NCBI GenBank assembly: GCA_024741835.1
Contig: JAENRP010000051.1
Coordinates: 62,001-126,000 of the forward strand
DNA length: 64,000 nt
Direction: 5' to 3'
Source of the DNA: Diplocarpon mali
Lineage: Eukaryota > Ascomycota > Leotiomycetes > Helotiales > Drepanopezizaceae
In this document: piece by piece, positions 12,285-25,199 of the stretch
Position numbering within the stretch: the first letter of the stretch is position 1
How the letters are laid out: every line of letters starts with the position of its first letter
The notes under the pieces: model-generated
What the model was told of the DNA's origin: nothing
The model's database searches: none
The model's input: the letters and a program-made list of their open reading frames with translations, nothing else
Made by a program: the position numbers and the translations under genes

Positions 12285-12990
12285 TTCCTTTCAGCGTGCC
12301 TTATGAATTCTTAACTATATAGTGTTAGCGAGAAACAATATACTATACTTTAATATATAATGAGAAACTGAAATAGAAACTGCTTGTGTCTTTACTATTT
12401 GGCCTAGTGCTATTTGATTCTTAATTCCTTAAACAGGAGTCTAACCTATACTTCAATCGATAGTTGTTCTTTGTAGGTCTTAGGCGAGCACGTTATCAAA
12501 AGGTGCCTTGATAAATAGAGTCGCCTTAAGCTGTCTATTCTAGGACAAGCGCTTTACGCTGTTAGCGGCTATTTATTCAATTATTTAAAGCCTTGTACTA
12601 GTCAGCGGCTGCTCTTGATCGTAACCTCTCTTATCGACTTTTGTGTCAGTCGTTAGAAGACATTATTTTCCTTCTTCCTCTTCTTCTTTATATATTAAAA
12701 TCTGCCTTTTCCCCCTTTGCATCCTTTGTTAAGTATTTCTTTTAGTCGTAGGTATATATTTAGATAATCTTAAAGTACGCAAGTGGAGGTCGAAGGTGAA
12801 TGGTATTCCTAAAAGGTGTAGTAAAAAAATACTTTAAAGCTAAGAATATCCAACGCAGTTCAACACAGGGTTCAATTATTTTATAGTCGTAAGGACTTGA
12901 TTTCGGCTTGGCAGGCTTTCTAAAAGAATGTAAAAGTTCTTAGGGGATACCGCGTACAGGTATTGATTCGTCGTCTCCCAATCATTCTCA
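12285..12990 (+). repeat. Dispersed non-coding repeat, family Y, copy A
   Basis: Same order of blocks as the 53.8-kb copy: the terminal CCTT..TTCTTAACTATATAG segment, then TCTAACCTATA, TTAGGCGAGCACGTT, GATAAATAGAGTCGCCTTAAG, TAGCGGC, AGTCAGCGGC, TAGTCGTAGGTATATATTTA, GTACGCAAG and a tail ending ACCGCGTACAGGTATTG..CGTCGTCTCCC. No ORF of any length survives. Strong C-to-T and G-to-A differences between copies look like repeat-induced mutation, which is an inference. Confidence 0.8.
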
Positions 12991-13250
12991 CATGAAAAGC
13001 GTTGATCTAATATTTAAATGTTGAGATATACCTATATTAAGTACCCTTTCGAACGTAAAGCCTTCTACTATATACTTTAATTACACATATATGTTAAATC
13101 CGTTATAATTTAGGCATATAAAAAGTACTATCGTATGTACTACGTAGTATGGCATAGTTGGTATCTTTTGTTCCCTATTGATAGGGTTTTATTACAGGAT
13201 GGAGGGACGCTTAGCTTTATTAAGCAAAACATCATGTCAATACTTCAATG

Positions 13251-13475
13251 CTACGAATCTACTATGATTTTATAAAATTTTATTATTTCCCAAGCTGCCG
13301 TAGTCATAACACAGACGACGAGGATAACAAGGGAGACGAGAGCCCACGACCTGCGAAGCAGCCTTTTCGTCGAGTTCTGGGAATCCTTCTGCTCGATATC
13401 AGTTGGTTCTAAAACACAGAATTCCACCTCTCGATTATTTGTTCGCAAAGCAGCGAGGTCGCCATCATATATCAT
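13251..13475 (-). CDS. Possible small single-pass membrane protein
   Basis: A 74-aa ATG ORF with a hydrophilic N-terminal half (acidic, then KDSQNSTKRLLRRS) and one clear membrane segment (WALVSLVILVVCVMTTAAW) close to the C-terminus, which would make a tail-anchored topology. It sits on the edge of an AT-rich repeat block, so it may equally be the remnant of a larger gene. No family is recognised and no intron is needed to read it. Confidence 0.25.
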   Translation of the reverse strand: MIYDGDLAALRTNNREVEFCVLEPTDIEQKDSQNSTKRLLRRSWALVSLVILVVCVMTTAAWEIIKFYKIIVDS

Positions 13476-16400
13476 TATCTAGGATATACCCCTCGTGCGT
13501 AACCCTCTTCAGAGACACTCATACCTAATGAATCGGCGCACAAACTACTATGCCCCGTACGAACGCACAAATACGGCCGATATGAATCAGACTCCCAGAT
13601 TCCTCACCCACCGTGCCTCGATCCATATTCGTATCCGCCGGCCTCAGATACGAATGAGGGAGGTTCGTATTCGCAAGTCCCCTGCAGAGGGCAGGGCCGA
13701 ACCTCAGTCCTGGGCGGCGGGTCTATAACTGGTGGGTCGATTGCTCTGGACTGGAAGATGCCGACGTTTGCAGCTTGTCGAAAAAAGAAAGAAAAAGTAA
13801 GAAGAGGAGGAAAGGTAAGTTGCATACTCTTCATCTTACACATCGAGACCGAGTAGAGCCCTGGCAGGACCCCGCCACGAGTCCGGGTCTCAATCTTGAG
13901 ATCACGGTTTCCCGAGTGACGCCCGTGGTGGAGTGTCCGGTGTAGGTCAGTGGGTTATGGCTTCGCAGGGCAAGATTGTTGATTGTTTCCCTCCAGACCC
14001 CCAGGCGAAGGAGAGAGGCAGCCTCTTCCGATGATTGCCCACATGGGTGTCCCAGCGGCTTCGGCGCTTAGCAAACAAATCCCAACTCATGTCTCCCAGA
14101 TCGACGTCTTTACGTCCAAGAGATCTCGTCGCGCTTGCCGCGCGAGATATCACATCTCTGGGGTATGGTTTGGTGACATTACTGTATAGACTGGCTGGTT
14201 TGATGTGTTGGCCGTCTACACGGTACTTTGCTAGTGCTGGGACGTTGGGGACTCTCGGCTGGGTCACGAGGTCCAGATCAGCATCTCAGGTGCACGGCGT
14301 AGAGCTTTTCTGCAGAGGTTAAGAGTCGCAAAGTAGAGCTACAACTGTACATGACTGTCTTCCCACCCTCTGACACTCGTATTCTACCTACCTTTCTCGT
14401 CGATATCTCCGCGTGGGCAAATCTGGTTGTGTTTCCTTCTTCTCGCCAGCCATGCCCTCCCCCCCGACATCTCTCTTTAAACTTCGTAGCATCCCCATAC
14501 TATTGCCTTCACGACCGTGTACTGCTCTCTCGCTTATCACATCAAGGGTCAAAACCAGCCGTCGATACCCTGAGCCTGCCCCTGTACGATCTTCAGCTAA
14601 TCGCCCAACTCAGCGGCTACCGACTCGCTACCTACACCCTTACCTCGTGTGTTTACTTAAGGTAAGGTAGGTCAGGTAGGTAAGGGTGGTAAGGTAGATA
14701 GGCAGGTATACCGAGAGAAGAGATGAGCTGTTGCTTACAAATCGTGGTCAGGTGACGGTCGGTACGGAAACCTCTTTCTCTTGTCTGGTCACCCGATACA
14801 GTAGATCAAGTGAAGGCTGCCCTGCCCGGCTCGACCAGGTAGCATGGCCTGGCGAATAAATGGTGCGGGATGGAATCAACACTAAGGTCACCTGGTCCCA
14901 GGTCACCTGGTCCCAGGTCACCTGGTCTCATAGTCACGTTTCTCTCTTCTCTGTACAACCTGCGACACCACACCCACAGAGCGAGCCCACCACAACCCAT
15001 CGAGTCTCTGGCCACTACTCCGGATCGAACTGCTGTCTCTGCATCGCCCGCCTCTGCGCCGCGAAGGGTCTTCGGACTCGCCAATGGCCATCGCGACACC
15101 TAGCATCGACACTGGATATCATCCATGCCTCTCCCAGTTCTCAGCGCAGGAGAGGGAGAGAAGGGGTTCTGTTGCACGTCGCAGCATGCCCGGAGAGCCT
15201 CCTCCTGAGAGACGCGGATGGTGTCTCCGGACCTGAGGCCGGCGGAGAGCTTGCTCCTGGTTCTCCCTCTAGCGGCCTACAACTCGGACGCAGCGTGAAG
15301 CAAGCGTACGGCTCACACGAAGCTGCCTCTGACGAGCGTGGAGAAATCCAGGCTTGGTGAAGCGCTGGGGGGAAATGGGGTTGGAGCTGGCCGCTCTCGA
15401 GCTTTCAGGCGGCCTCGAAGATCGTGGAGGAGCAGACGAGGAGGGATATGGGTAGTGGAAAACGTGATACCCTGATCATGTGATTATACACTCTCGTCGA
15501 AGGAGGAGCACCATTCCCCCGCACCTCCGTCAGAAGTAGGGCTCTGGTGAGATGGTCTGTTGATCATACTCTGCTCAGAGAACTGGCGTCGAGCAGCAAA
15601 CACCGACCTCTGCAGAAGCAGCACACGTTATATGCAGCCAGACATCTAGACCGGACTAGACCATGGTGCCTGGTATCATTTTCGGTACTAGTATCATCCC
15701 CAGAGCAGAGCGGGACGCCGACGGGCAACAGACCTGCGCGCAGGCGGGGGACCCCTTCAAACAGCTCTCACAACAGGAGTCTTGTCTTGCCTTGCCATCC
15801 AGGCTTGCAGCTGTGTTGCACGAGGCTCGAGCTGAGCTGGCCTGAGATGCTGGTTGACAGGACGGGTGGGTAAGACGTCGGCTTGACAGCTGCTCGGAAT
15901 CTCGAGGTCTGCATAACGTGACGGGTCGGCAAGGTAGGTATTCACAATGGAGACTACGTTCACTCCGTGCTAAACTTGCCCCGAAACGAAAGGAAATTGT
16001 CAAGCTGCAAACCATCATAGACCTTGTTGACAGCACTCTCGGACCAAAAGCTCTATCATTCTCCACCGGATAATGTCCCTGCTAATGCGTTCCTCACAAC
16101 AACGGCTGGACTTGAGATTGTATCATCCGCCCTTGCCGGCAGCTCTCGTGCGTCTCGTACACTGCCGAAGAGCTGCAAGTCTGTTGCTGTTGTCGAAGGG
16201 TTACGATATCTTTGTGCTGTACCTACACACACACCTCTCCTATCAATCTTTCTAGCCCATCGAGATGCACCTGCTCCTCAGAGGAATTATCTTCACTCTC
16301 CATCCCTCGCTCGCCCTGCTACGTGCCTGGTATTAATCCAGGAACCATCTCTCCTCGTAATCACATGTTCCTTCTCGTCACCTGCAACAGTGGCAAATAT

Positions 16401-19092
16401 CCCGGCGGATCTGCGAGACTCGGCACCCACGTTCGGCATGGAGTCGAGGACAGCCATACCTTCGATTCCTTGCTGTGTTGTTGGAGGATTCTGCTCATTA
16501 GTTATTGGATTGTTGTGTTGTTCGAGACTGGGTAAGGTTCCCTGTTTGAAATCCTCGGCACGACATAATCCCGGGTCATCTCGGCGAGAGTCGTGGGGAA
16601 CGCCAGGAGGGGTGGTCTGGAGCTTCGGGTGACTGTGCGCAGGACTTGATGACGGGTTACCGGAGTTCGCGCAGCGAAATCTGTGTTCGTCGGCAGATTG
16701 TGAAGCCGACGTTCCAGACGCGCCAGCAAGAAGCGTTCGGAGCGAACGGGCTTGGTCGGGGCTATGGCTTTGTGTAGCATGAGATGGCCTGGGAGAGAGT
16801 AATTCCTGCGTAAACGGAACTCAGCAGGTTTGTACCTGGGCAAGCGAAAGTTTCATCCGGGACGTTTGGATCGTGAGAGACGTTCATGGTGCCGCCAGAA
16901 GCTGGATTCAATAAGCTGCCAGATGGCGAGCCTAAACCTACTTTACAGCTATCTGAGACCGCGCCATCTGGTATATCCTCGTTGATAGTCTAGGGATTCA
17001 TGCTGACCCGTCGGCTATCAAGGGTGGTCGAAGCAGCTTTCTGTGGGTTTAACGCAAGAGAAGTGTCAGGGTCGTGTTTGAAGCTGGAGATTGGATGTTG
17101 TAGATAGCTGGGTATGATTTCAAAAATATTTCTAGAGTTCCATAAAGACAACGCCAAATATCTCGGGAAAGGTGGATACTCAGTAGCTCAGAGGAAGCTG
17201 GTTGACATATGTAATCCCTTCCATCTCTGAGCCACACATCCATTCAATGTTATGCTTCGCGCCCGAAAATGACTGGAACTTGGACCTTTTGTGCGTCTAT
17301 GAACAGGTGAGTGTGAATAAATAGTTCTCCAATTAGCTTGATGCAGATTACCATCTTCGATCAATGATTTCCTCGCGATGAGAGAGCCAAGTCTTCGCAT
17401 TCCTCAAGAGCATTCGGCAGCGGCGACCCAATCGGTCGATTACTCACCACCGCCTCCCAACAAGACTTGTACCTATATAGCTCACAGTATTACTGAACCT
17501 GCTGTCATCATTGAGAAAGGCTCCGCTGGTAGTCCCAGGTTACCTCACAGTTTCCCTTGAGACGTTGGCTTGACATCCATTCATCGGCAGAGGACGTCAG
17601 TCGGGTTTCAAAAACAAACTCCCATGCAGAGTCTCTCTCAAGGAGCACCTATTTGTAGCTGCTCAAAGACTTTTGTCTTTTTGTACAATTTTCTCTCCAT
17701 CTTTTCAAGCATGTGGTCGGCATCAACAGCCGACCGCCGACCCCTTTTGCTACCCCACTTTTACTTAAGCGACAGTACGGTAAACAAAAGTCAATCGGAG
17801 CAGGCTTGATGATCAAAGTTCTAATACAATGTCTCCAAACCAACCCGATCTTTGACATTACTAATATGGCCTGGGATTAGTTGCTGCAAGGCGTAGGTCG
17901 ATGGCCGGGAAGAGTTTAGGTGTTTTTTGTGATGGCTGGGTTGTTTGAGGAGAGAGGCATCATCTACAAAGGCGGGATCCTAGGAGCAGTATCATCCGAA
18001 TACCAGTTACCTGTCTGATGTAACGTACAATTCTGTGCGTTATTTAAGTCTCCACGTTCTGTGTTGTAATGCTCTATGGATGAGCTTTAGCATGATTGTG
18101 GTGAGCAGGCTCTGCTTGATTCACAGCCTTTCCATCTTGACCGTCCTATTTCCCATTTATGCTAAGAAATTTCAACCAGGAATACTACCTGGCTTTTAGC
18201 ATTTCCATTAACTACTTGATTTACGCGTCAGAACCACTCATATCTTCTGTCATTTTTACGAACATGAATGCACAGGATAGGTAGGAAGGTAGGTAGTATT
18301 TACTTGGCCTGAATAGGCTATGGGCGAAGCATCCGGCCTCGGGGGCTTCCCAGAGGGTACTTGGACGTGTCAAGCTGGGGATTTAGGTACAAAGTAGAAC
18401 CTAGCCAGGTGACAGTTCACGCTTTCTCGCGTGGCATAGGGCCGCTTCGAGTAGCTGCTCCTGCCGCTAGTTGAGGTGAGTGACACGCTTCCGAAAGAAA
18501 AGTTTTGTCAGCGTTTTGCTATTTGGTGTCGAGTATGGCCGGATGACCGCGTTTGATTTCATGAGAATCGCTTTCTAGTCTTCGTTTCCTATGACCTTGT
18601 AGCTCTGGGAAGAATTCGCAGGGATAGCGCTCCGTCGGTGCCGTTTAAAGCCAAGTTATGCAAGTCGAGATACCTCCGTGGTGCGTAACGATGAGCCGCA
18701 ATTAGCACTGCGATAGATTTAATGAGTATTATCAGCTGTATGTTCTTTAGTCTCTAAAGTTTCGAAATTTGGGCTGCTTATCCGTAAGACAATAAATCGA
18801 AGAGTTGTGTCAAAACCTCCGTTCCAAACTCTGCAAAAATGCCAACTTCAGGTACTACCATCCTCAAGCCATTTAATTTTCGAAGCCGAAACTTGATTTC
18901 GAGCCTTTAGTAGCCCTGAACTGCAGGACTAATTGAGAAGACTTACTTTGCTAAAGAAAATATTATGCTCAGAACGGGTGCCGGGAGCTTATACGTGGTA
19001 GACATGAATTCTTGGTACGTTAGCAATTACTATAGCAGCACAGAAATTTGTATTTTCAAAATATTCCCGAAGTTTACTTCAAGGATTAATCT
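13476..19092. other. 5.6-kb gene-poor stretch
   Basis: I cannot support a gene here. 13.9-16.7 kb has higher GC than the flanks and several overlapping ORFs in all frames (the longest at 14860-15360 and 16024-16632), but none has a domain, a signal or convincing splicing. It contains the 15-bp tandem array at 14886-14931 and GGTA-type short tandems at 14660-14705 and 18276-18298. It could hold a long non-coding transcript or regulatory DNA. 16.9-19 kb is AT-richer and empty. Confidence 0.5.
14886..14931. repeat. 15-bp tandem array with palindromic core
   Basis: Three consecutive units of GGTCACCTGGTCCCA. Each junction forms CCAGGT-C-ACCTGG, a palindrome with a single central base. Read directly from the sequence. 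Confidence 0.9.
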
Positions 19093-19980
19093 TTAACGCG
19101 AATCTTTAAGCTTGTCTATGGCAGATGCTTCACACTAATGGGACCCGATAACCTCGAGAGCTGGATGTACGCAACGGATTTCATTCAATGTCTCCAATCA
19201 TATACTTACGGTGATATCAAAGAGGCTTGACCGTGAGGAATCAAACTCGTCAGCCCTGATCTCCTCCGAACGCGTCTTCTCGCTCCTGGCTCCGACCAAA
19301 AGTATGTCTTTCGCCAGTCCTGCCACATGACCACAGACTTGACGACAGGAACCTGCAAGTTGACCGATATAGTCGTCAACCATCCCGGCAACCAAGCCTG
19401 GCTCGTCTATACTGCGACTAAGCTCCACTATCTCTGCATCATTATCACCCCCGCACCCGTCGCCTGCGTCGCGAACTTCTCCATTGGGCAGATCACAACC
19501 TTCTGACAAGGCAATGATCCGCCTCAGTGCAGCCAGGACTCTTACATCAATGTCATCCCCTGCGTTCAGGGTGCCGTGCTCCAGATTGAACAGGTAGCAT
19601 TTCAGTATCCCCAGAACCCTGCACCGAGCAATCTCGAGATTCTCCTCTTCGTCCTCGATGCTAGAGTTAGGGAGCTTGGGGTCGCTTTCAATGCTATTTT
19701 CCACCGTAATGCATTGATCTTCGCTTGGTTCTGAGGGGAGCCTTTGGCCAGGGCTCGAGGTTTCGTTTTCCTCTTCCCAGTCGACGAAGAATCTTGTCGC
19801 GCGTCGGTAAGGTGAGAGGGTCAGGTTGCGGGATCCACCGTAATGGAACCATGGTTGCGGGCGAGAGGGGGCCATTCCTTGGATATTGAGATTTTTGGCG
19901 TGTGTTTTGAGAGGCTTGGTCTCGTCGCAAAGCGACATGGTGGAGTTCGACATGTCGAGTCGCAGCTGATATGATCTCAA
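19093..19980 (-). CDS. Unrecognised protein, probably two exons
   Basis: The main ORF (19980-19198) encodes about 260 aa. An alternative start at the tenth residue (MSNSTMS) is possible. GTAAGTATATG at 19209 is a perfect donor just before the ORF stop, with an acceptor at 19135-19136; splicing replaces the last residues by CEASAIDKLKDSR and a stop at 19093. The protein has a basic N-terminus with PSRPQPWFHYGG and a Ser/Glu-rich middle. A helical region, about residues 115-225, contains CRVLGILKCYLFNLEHG and VRVLAALRRIIALSEGC. That helical part recalls the C-terminal half of some fungal Zn2Cys6 regulators, but no zinc cluster is present, so no function is proposed. Confidence 0.55.
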
Positions 19981-21525
19981 GTACAGAGATTGGAGGTTTC
20001 TAATATATTCTTATTCGAGTAAGGTCTGAGTCAACGACTGGAAAATGTTCAAAGAAAACTTTTATGACATGAATCACTTGCCAATTGCAGTGACTCGATA
20101 ATGGTTGCAAAGTTTTGTCTGCTCCAGATGATTGTGGACCATTTTTCTGATACTATATCAGAGTGTCATATGATCCGAGGACATTTTGAAAGATTCCCGA
20201 GAAGATAAGAGGGCTTGTACGATGATAATTGGCCTCGGGACTAGCCATTCGTTCGCAAAAGGCGACTAGGCTCGTGAGTGGACAACGCAGCCCGCCTGTT
20301 TATATTCGAGAGCATTTCGCATTGTTGCAAGTATTCAGGTCTCCAAAATAGGATGGGGGAAAGAATAAGAACCTGCTATCTAACCAACCACTCGCCTATA
20401 GCACTCAAATATCCCACCAGTAGCTGTCCTAAGCCTGCTCGCATTTAAAGTTCCGCATCGTGGACATCACCAAAGATCGCAATATTCGGAGTGCCAAAAC
20501 TTTCTTCTGCAAGTGTAAGCCAAAGAGATCGTGTTGCTGTCTACGTCGATATCTGCCGACATTCCAACGTCCGCAGGTCCCACAACGACCTTGGCCCCTA
20601 CGGCTGGCTCAGCGCCAGTGCAATTGATACTGTCCCTATCAAGCCACTACCAAAAAGCAATATGTTGAAGATGCCGAAACCCCATGTTAGGACGCGAGGA
20701 AGCTGATATTGGTCTGAATTACCTTAGTATCTAGAATAAGCAGGCTCATTTGTCAGTAAAAGTACGGCTGGGCTTTTGCTTTCTGATGACAGTGATACAT
20801 TGCCTGGTGAAAGAGTAACTAGGGTTGCTACGTTGGAGATAATGGTAGAAGTGGCAGGGAAGAGTCAGTAAATTAGCAGATACATCTTTTCTGCTAGCTA
20901 GAGTGTGGGTTTTGGGAAGAGGGACGAGGGACGAGGAAACGATTTACTTCTGTTTGATGAGTTTGAAGTTACTGGAGCCGAAGAGTCAAGAGTTGAGGTG
21001 TAGAATGGCCACTTTGCCATTACTCTTATAGGCAACTCCAACTTGAACCGCTACTCTGACTGGTATCTACGTAAAGAGGTCCAGATGTTTAGCGTAAATA
21101 TGAAATCTTGAAATTTCTACTATTTCCGTGAACACTTGAGGCTTTGCTAGTACCCTACAGACTCAATAGAGCTCTTTCTCTTAACTAATCCAGCCATTAT
21201 CATTTAGCTATCAAAATGCATTATTCCATCTTTGCTCGGGGAATACTTGATTAGTAGTTTTTTCACGTTCGAAATAGGAAAGAGGGAATGCAAGGTCCAT
21301 TGCTAGTCTTGTAGCCAAGAAAAGTACAGGCTCTACGTATTGTAATGCCACTCACATTTCCTTCAAAGCCGGTTTCTTCTCCCCATTCATCCCCACCAGC
21401 TACGAAGCCCAGTATACAGCTTTCATCCGCTTGAACTTCTTCGGAGACTCAGCACGCGCAGCAAAGCTCGTCTCGGAAACTGGCGCCCGTGTCGGTTCAT
21501 GCACTTTGTGTGCATCCTCCAGAAT
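19981..21525. other. Intergenic with possible gene debris
   Basis: At 21355-21525 the plus strand has an open, well-composed stretch reading HISFKAGFFSPFIP then YEAQYTAFIRLNFFGDSARA before a stop at 21528. It has no start and no recognised family and may be a broken exon. A 71-codon ORF at 20491-20706 has no motif. The rest is empty. Confidence 0.35.
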
Positions 21526-23049
21526 TTACTGATCCTCTTTTGGCTTGCGTCCGGTATTCTTTGTCACTTCGGCATCTTCGATAAGCTCCTCAGTAGTAGT
21601 CACCAGCTGTTGGTTAATGATGTCGTCCTTATCACAGAAGTCTTGGAAACAGCTTTGGCTGTGAGTGACCTCTTCCTTGACATTGGGCTGCGTCTCGAAA
21701 AACTGGCTATGGTCTTGGGCTGAAATATTGGCATCTGATCTCTCTGAGTTAGACGAAAGTTCCGGGGGCAAAGCTACTGCTACACCAGTACTCTGCTCCA
21801 GATGCGTACGTGGATATCGAGTTGCCTGCTCAGTAAACTGTTTCGCGGCCTCTAAAAGCGTCTTATCAATCTCAACCCGAGACGAGTTTCGAAGCACAGC
21901 CTCACAAAATTCTTTCAGGTTCTCTGCAAGCATCTCGACTCGGATCTCATCGTATGGCTCTTGTATGGCTTTCGAATCCTGATTACCGTCCTCGTTTTCC
22001 GAAGATTCGCTCTGCCAATCATCCAATGGCACGGTCATATGTGATTGTTTTGACTCAAATGGCCTTTCATACTTTTTGAATTTTCCTTTCGCAAGTAAAA
22101 TCAGGTTTCTAGCGGCCCGTAAGACACTTTCCTCGGCGACCTTTTCCTTTTTAACTTGACGTCTATATGCCGTCAGTTCTTCGGTGAAGTAATTTGACCA
22201 GTAGGCAAAGTCGGAATCCAAAATTTCCGATTCTTCCACTCTCTCTTGCTGTATTAAATTCAGTTGTAGAATTCGAAATCGCGATAGGATATGCGAAAGC
22301 TTTGCGACGATGCATTCATCTTCATACGAGCAAGGCATTCCTTTGAGCGCTGTAGCTCCAACAGGCTTATCAGGACTCTCGGCACTCCTGTGCAGCAATT
22401 CCATGATAGCAGTCCGAGCCCCTCCGTCACATTCATTCCTATACATTGATAGCGTCTTTCGATGATCTCGAAGCGCGTAAAGTACATCGTCCATGAGCCA
22501 GTCTCTCCGGTGCGGTAGCAAGGTCTTCACACTAGCTTGCTCGAATTTGAATCTATGAGGAGTTTCGCTCTCGAGGTACTGCATCGTAAGACCGATATCT
22601 TCCAAGATCCTACTGTCGACCTTCTCTCCTCCTTTCAAGTCTGCGGTGTAGGCTTGGATTCTCTGGACCACTTTCGGCCCAGCTCTGTGCTTGAGATAAT
22701 CAGCCCTCTCCCCCGATTCAGAGGCCGAGTCTTCTTTCTCCAGCCACAGTTCCTCTGCCTCTTCTATATCTCCAAACTCTTTCGAAAGCTCCCCCTGGAC
22801 TTGAAACCACCACTTCGTAAGAGTTAGGAATTTTTCATCGCCTAGCCAAAATGGCAGGCCATCCCCGGTCAGAGGTTCTAGCATTTCATTATTTTCCAAG
22901 TTTTCGTTTAATTGGTCCAAAAGGATCTTCAGACATTCGTTTTGCGTGACTGCTATTTCCATCCGGCCATTCTCGATGGCATTTTTGATAAGGATCGCCA
23001 CGTCTTCGAGGCTCTTTAGGCAAGCGAGGTGATACTCGTTTGCCTCCAT
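21526..23049 (-). CDS. Unrecognised acidic, helical protein (507 aa)
   Basis: A single uninterrupted ORF, ATG at 23049, stop at 21526. It is rich in Glu, Lys and Leu with predicted long helices (for example LKSLEDVAILIKNAIENGR near the start and LLEAAKQFTEQATRYPR near residue 405), and a Ser/Glu low-complexity patch (DDWQSESSENEDGNQDSK, near residue 355). There is no signal peptide, no membrane segment and no zinc or nucleotide-binding motif. A helical scaffold-like protein is all that can be said. The length and lack of stops over 1.5 kb of moderately AT-rich DNA support a real gene. It is flanked on both sides by gene-poor DNA. Confidence 0.65.
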   Translation of the reverse strand: MEANEYHLACLKSLEDVAILIKNAIENGRMEIAVTQNECLKILLDQLNENLENNEMLEPLTGDGLPFWLGDEKFLTLTKWWFQVQGELSKEFGDIEEAEELWLEKEDSASESGERADYLKHRAGPKVVQRIQAYTADLKGGEKVDSRILEDIGLTMQYLESETPHRFKFEQASVKTLLPHRRDWLMDDVLYALRDHRKTLSMYRNECDGGARTAIMELLHRSAESPDKPVGATALKGMPCSYEDECIVAKLSHILSRFRILQLNLIQQERVEESEILDSDFAYWSNYFTEELTAYRRQVKKEKVAEESVLRAARNLILLAKGKFKKYERPFESKQSHMTVPLDDWQSESSENEDGNQDSKAIQEPYDEIRVEMLAENLKEFCEAVLRNSSRVEIDKTLLEAAKQFTEQATRYPRTHLEQSTGVAVALPPELSSNSERSDANISAQDHSQFFETQPNVKEEVTHSQSCFQDFCDKDDIINQQLVTTTEELIEDAEVTKNTGRKPKEDQ

Positions 23050-25199
23050 CTTGGTTGTTATATCTTTTTGAATATCTCTGAATATAGGATGGTCTCGAGA
23101 GGATTTTTCAAACTGTGTTTGGTTGGTTGGTTTTACTCGGCTTAGAAGTGCGATTCTCGAACGAGAACAGCTGAGGGTTTATATATTATTTGCTGCTTAG
23201 TATGTTAATTATTGATTCACAAATTATGGTTCCAGGTATTGGAGGACTCAGCTCACTACATACAAGTGAAACAAGTAAGACTCACTATAGATTCACAATA
23301 AATTCAATTACTGGAATCACCTATTGAATTTATCTTCTATGTGCGTTTGCTAATTAAAGTCATAACTAGACTAAGTCACCCCCAGCTTATCATTAGCAGC
23401 AAAAATTAGTAAACATGATATTCATAAAAAGTTATCTTGGCCACACTCGAAATAAACAGGGTGCTAGTAGTTGTATCGTGGAGGAATCGAGAGTAGGTAA
23501 ATAATATTTGCGAATGCGGCAGAACCATACGAATATGTAGCAAAGATGTCCAGGAGAAATAGTCGGAGAAGGAAAGACCAAGGAGCTCCTATGTTTACCG
23601 GAACTGAATGGCAGATAATTAGGCTCTGGCGAGGATAGCCGAGCCCGCCAGACCTCAGTCCGTCACAGTATTTATTCTATAGAGATTTACGTATAAGACC
23701 CTAATCGATGAAATGATAGCCCCGATAAGTAAAGTTTCGAAATAAATAGAGATCTATATTAACAGTATTGACACCTCAGCGGGCTAGCTAGCTACATCTA
23801 AATCCCCATGCCCAGCACCGCATGCAAACCAATACTAAATCGGATACCTTAAATGAGTAGTTTCAACAGCGATAAAGTCAAAACACATACGCTTTCCGTT
23901 CAATGATATTTCCAAATCATACCCTGTCATAATATTCTTTCCAATTGTAAACACACGATACAAGACATTTTTGTAGAGATAGACTAGTCCTAACAAAACA
24001 TCTGAAAATTTATATCAGCTTCTTACTTATAAGTGGAATGATTCTTGACAACTACTACCGTAGAATATATACTATGAGTGTGTAGCGTAATAGCTGTTAG
24101 AGACGCTAGGTTATACTAAATTATGGACCCTTGCACGGAAGCCAGCTAGAGAAACTCAGAAACAAAATCAGGTCTTGGAATGTATGAATCAATCTAAACA
24201 AGGCTAGCGACAGAAAGAACTTTACTTGAGCCTATGCTGTAGAAGCGCTAGCAGTATAAAATGATTCCAGGGCATAGCATAGTAGCAGAATCCTAATCCG
24301 AGAACCCTTCTGTAATACTCAGATCGGACATCCTTTCTAAGCAAAATATGATGACCAAATCTAACACACGCAAATAGAAAAAGCCCTCTTCTTTACCATA
24401 TAAGAAAAAAAATAATAGAAGAGCTGGCAGCCACTGCAAACTGTTAAGCTTCTGATATTCTTCATATTCCCCCTTCTTTTTCCTTGCATCTCCTCCTCTG
24501 AAAATGATAACTAACTTGTCTACTCTGATTTTCTTGACGTGTGAAAGAAACGCATTCTTATATTTCAAGGTAATATTAACATGTGGACTTGGTGAGTCAG
24601 TGAGTGATTGAATAATCGACCGTTTAATCACTTTATAGTTAGACTGCCTGACTCGAAAGCACGTAATCAATTGAATATGTGAACTCTTGCTTTGATTATC
24701 CTCCAGGGCTAGAGCAGGAATACGGAAAACTTACCTTGTTTGAACCTAATATATCAGATTCGTTCTTTCTTATAAGCTCATTTTTTACACTATAGTATCT
24801 CTGTCATGTGTAATTTACTTTTCATAGAAAAGATAAAATAAGAGAAGAAAAATTGAACGGTCTCCCGCTTGAGTTAGTAATCTTAAAGTCCACACAACAA
24901 AAGCCTGTGAATCTTAGAATCGACGTTACGTGACTATTGGCATATCTTAATATCTGCGAATACTCCCCAGTTAATATTGATCCCACGTCTGAAAGTTTGA
25001 AACCGATTGGATCTCCGGAAAGTTGTGAATCACCAGCTCGGCTTTTTCTTTGTACATCCTCCATTTTATTCCCTCATCTTCATTTATAGCTAACTTCTTT
25101 CCTGTCCGTCCAGGTTCCAGCTCCAAACAGCTCCAGCCCCTGGTCTCGTTGAGCTCTAGCTGTACTGGACCAAATCCGAATTAAACCCCAGGTTAATAA
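23050..25199. other. AT-rich intergenic, no gene recognised
   Basis: AT-rich, with many short ORFs only. The 125-codon ORF at 24293-24670 (minus) has no motif and is of the kind expected by chance. 25080-25199 is CT-rich and is the likely promoter/5' UTR of the next gene. Confidence 0.5.

Noticed and set aside
14860..15360. 166-codon ORF starting in the 15-bp tandem array
   Set aside because: The first part is just the translated array; the rest is Arg/Ser-rich without a domain or splice pattern.
16024..16632. 202-codon ORF in the gene-empty stretch
   Set aside because: No motif, other frames equally open, and biased towards Ser/Pro/Leu as expected from pyrimidine-rich DNA.
24293..24670. 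125-codon minus-strand ORF
   Set aside because: AT-rich context, Phe/Leu/Lys-rich composition and no conserved pattern.
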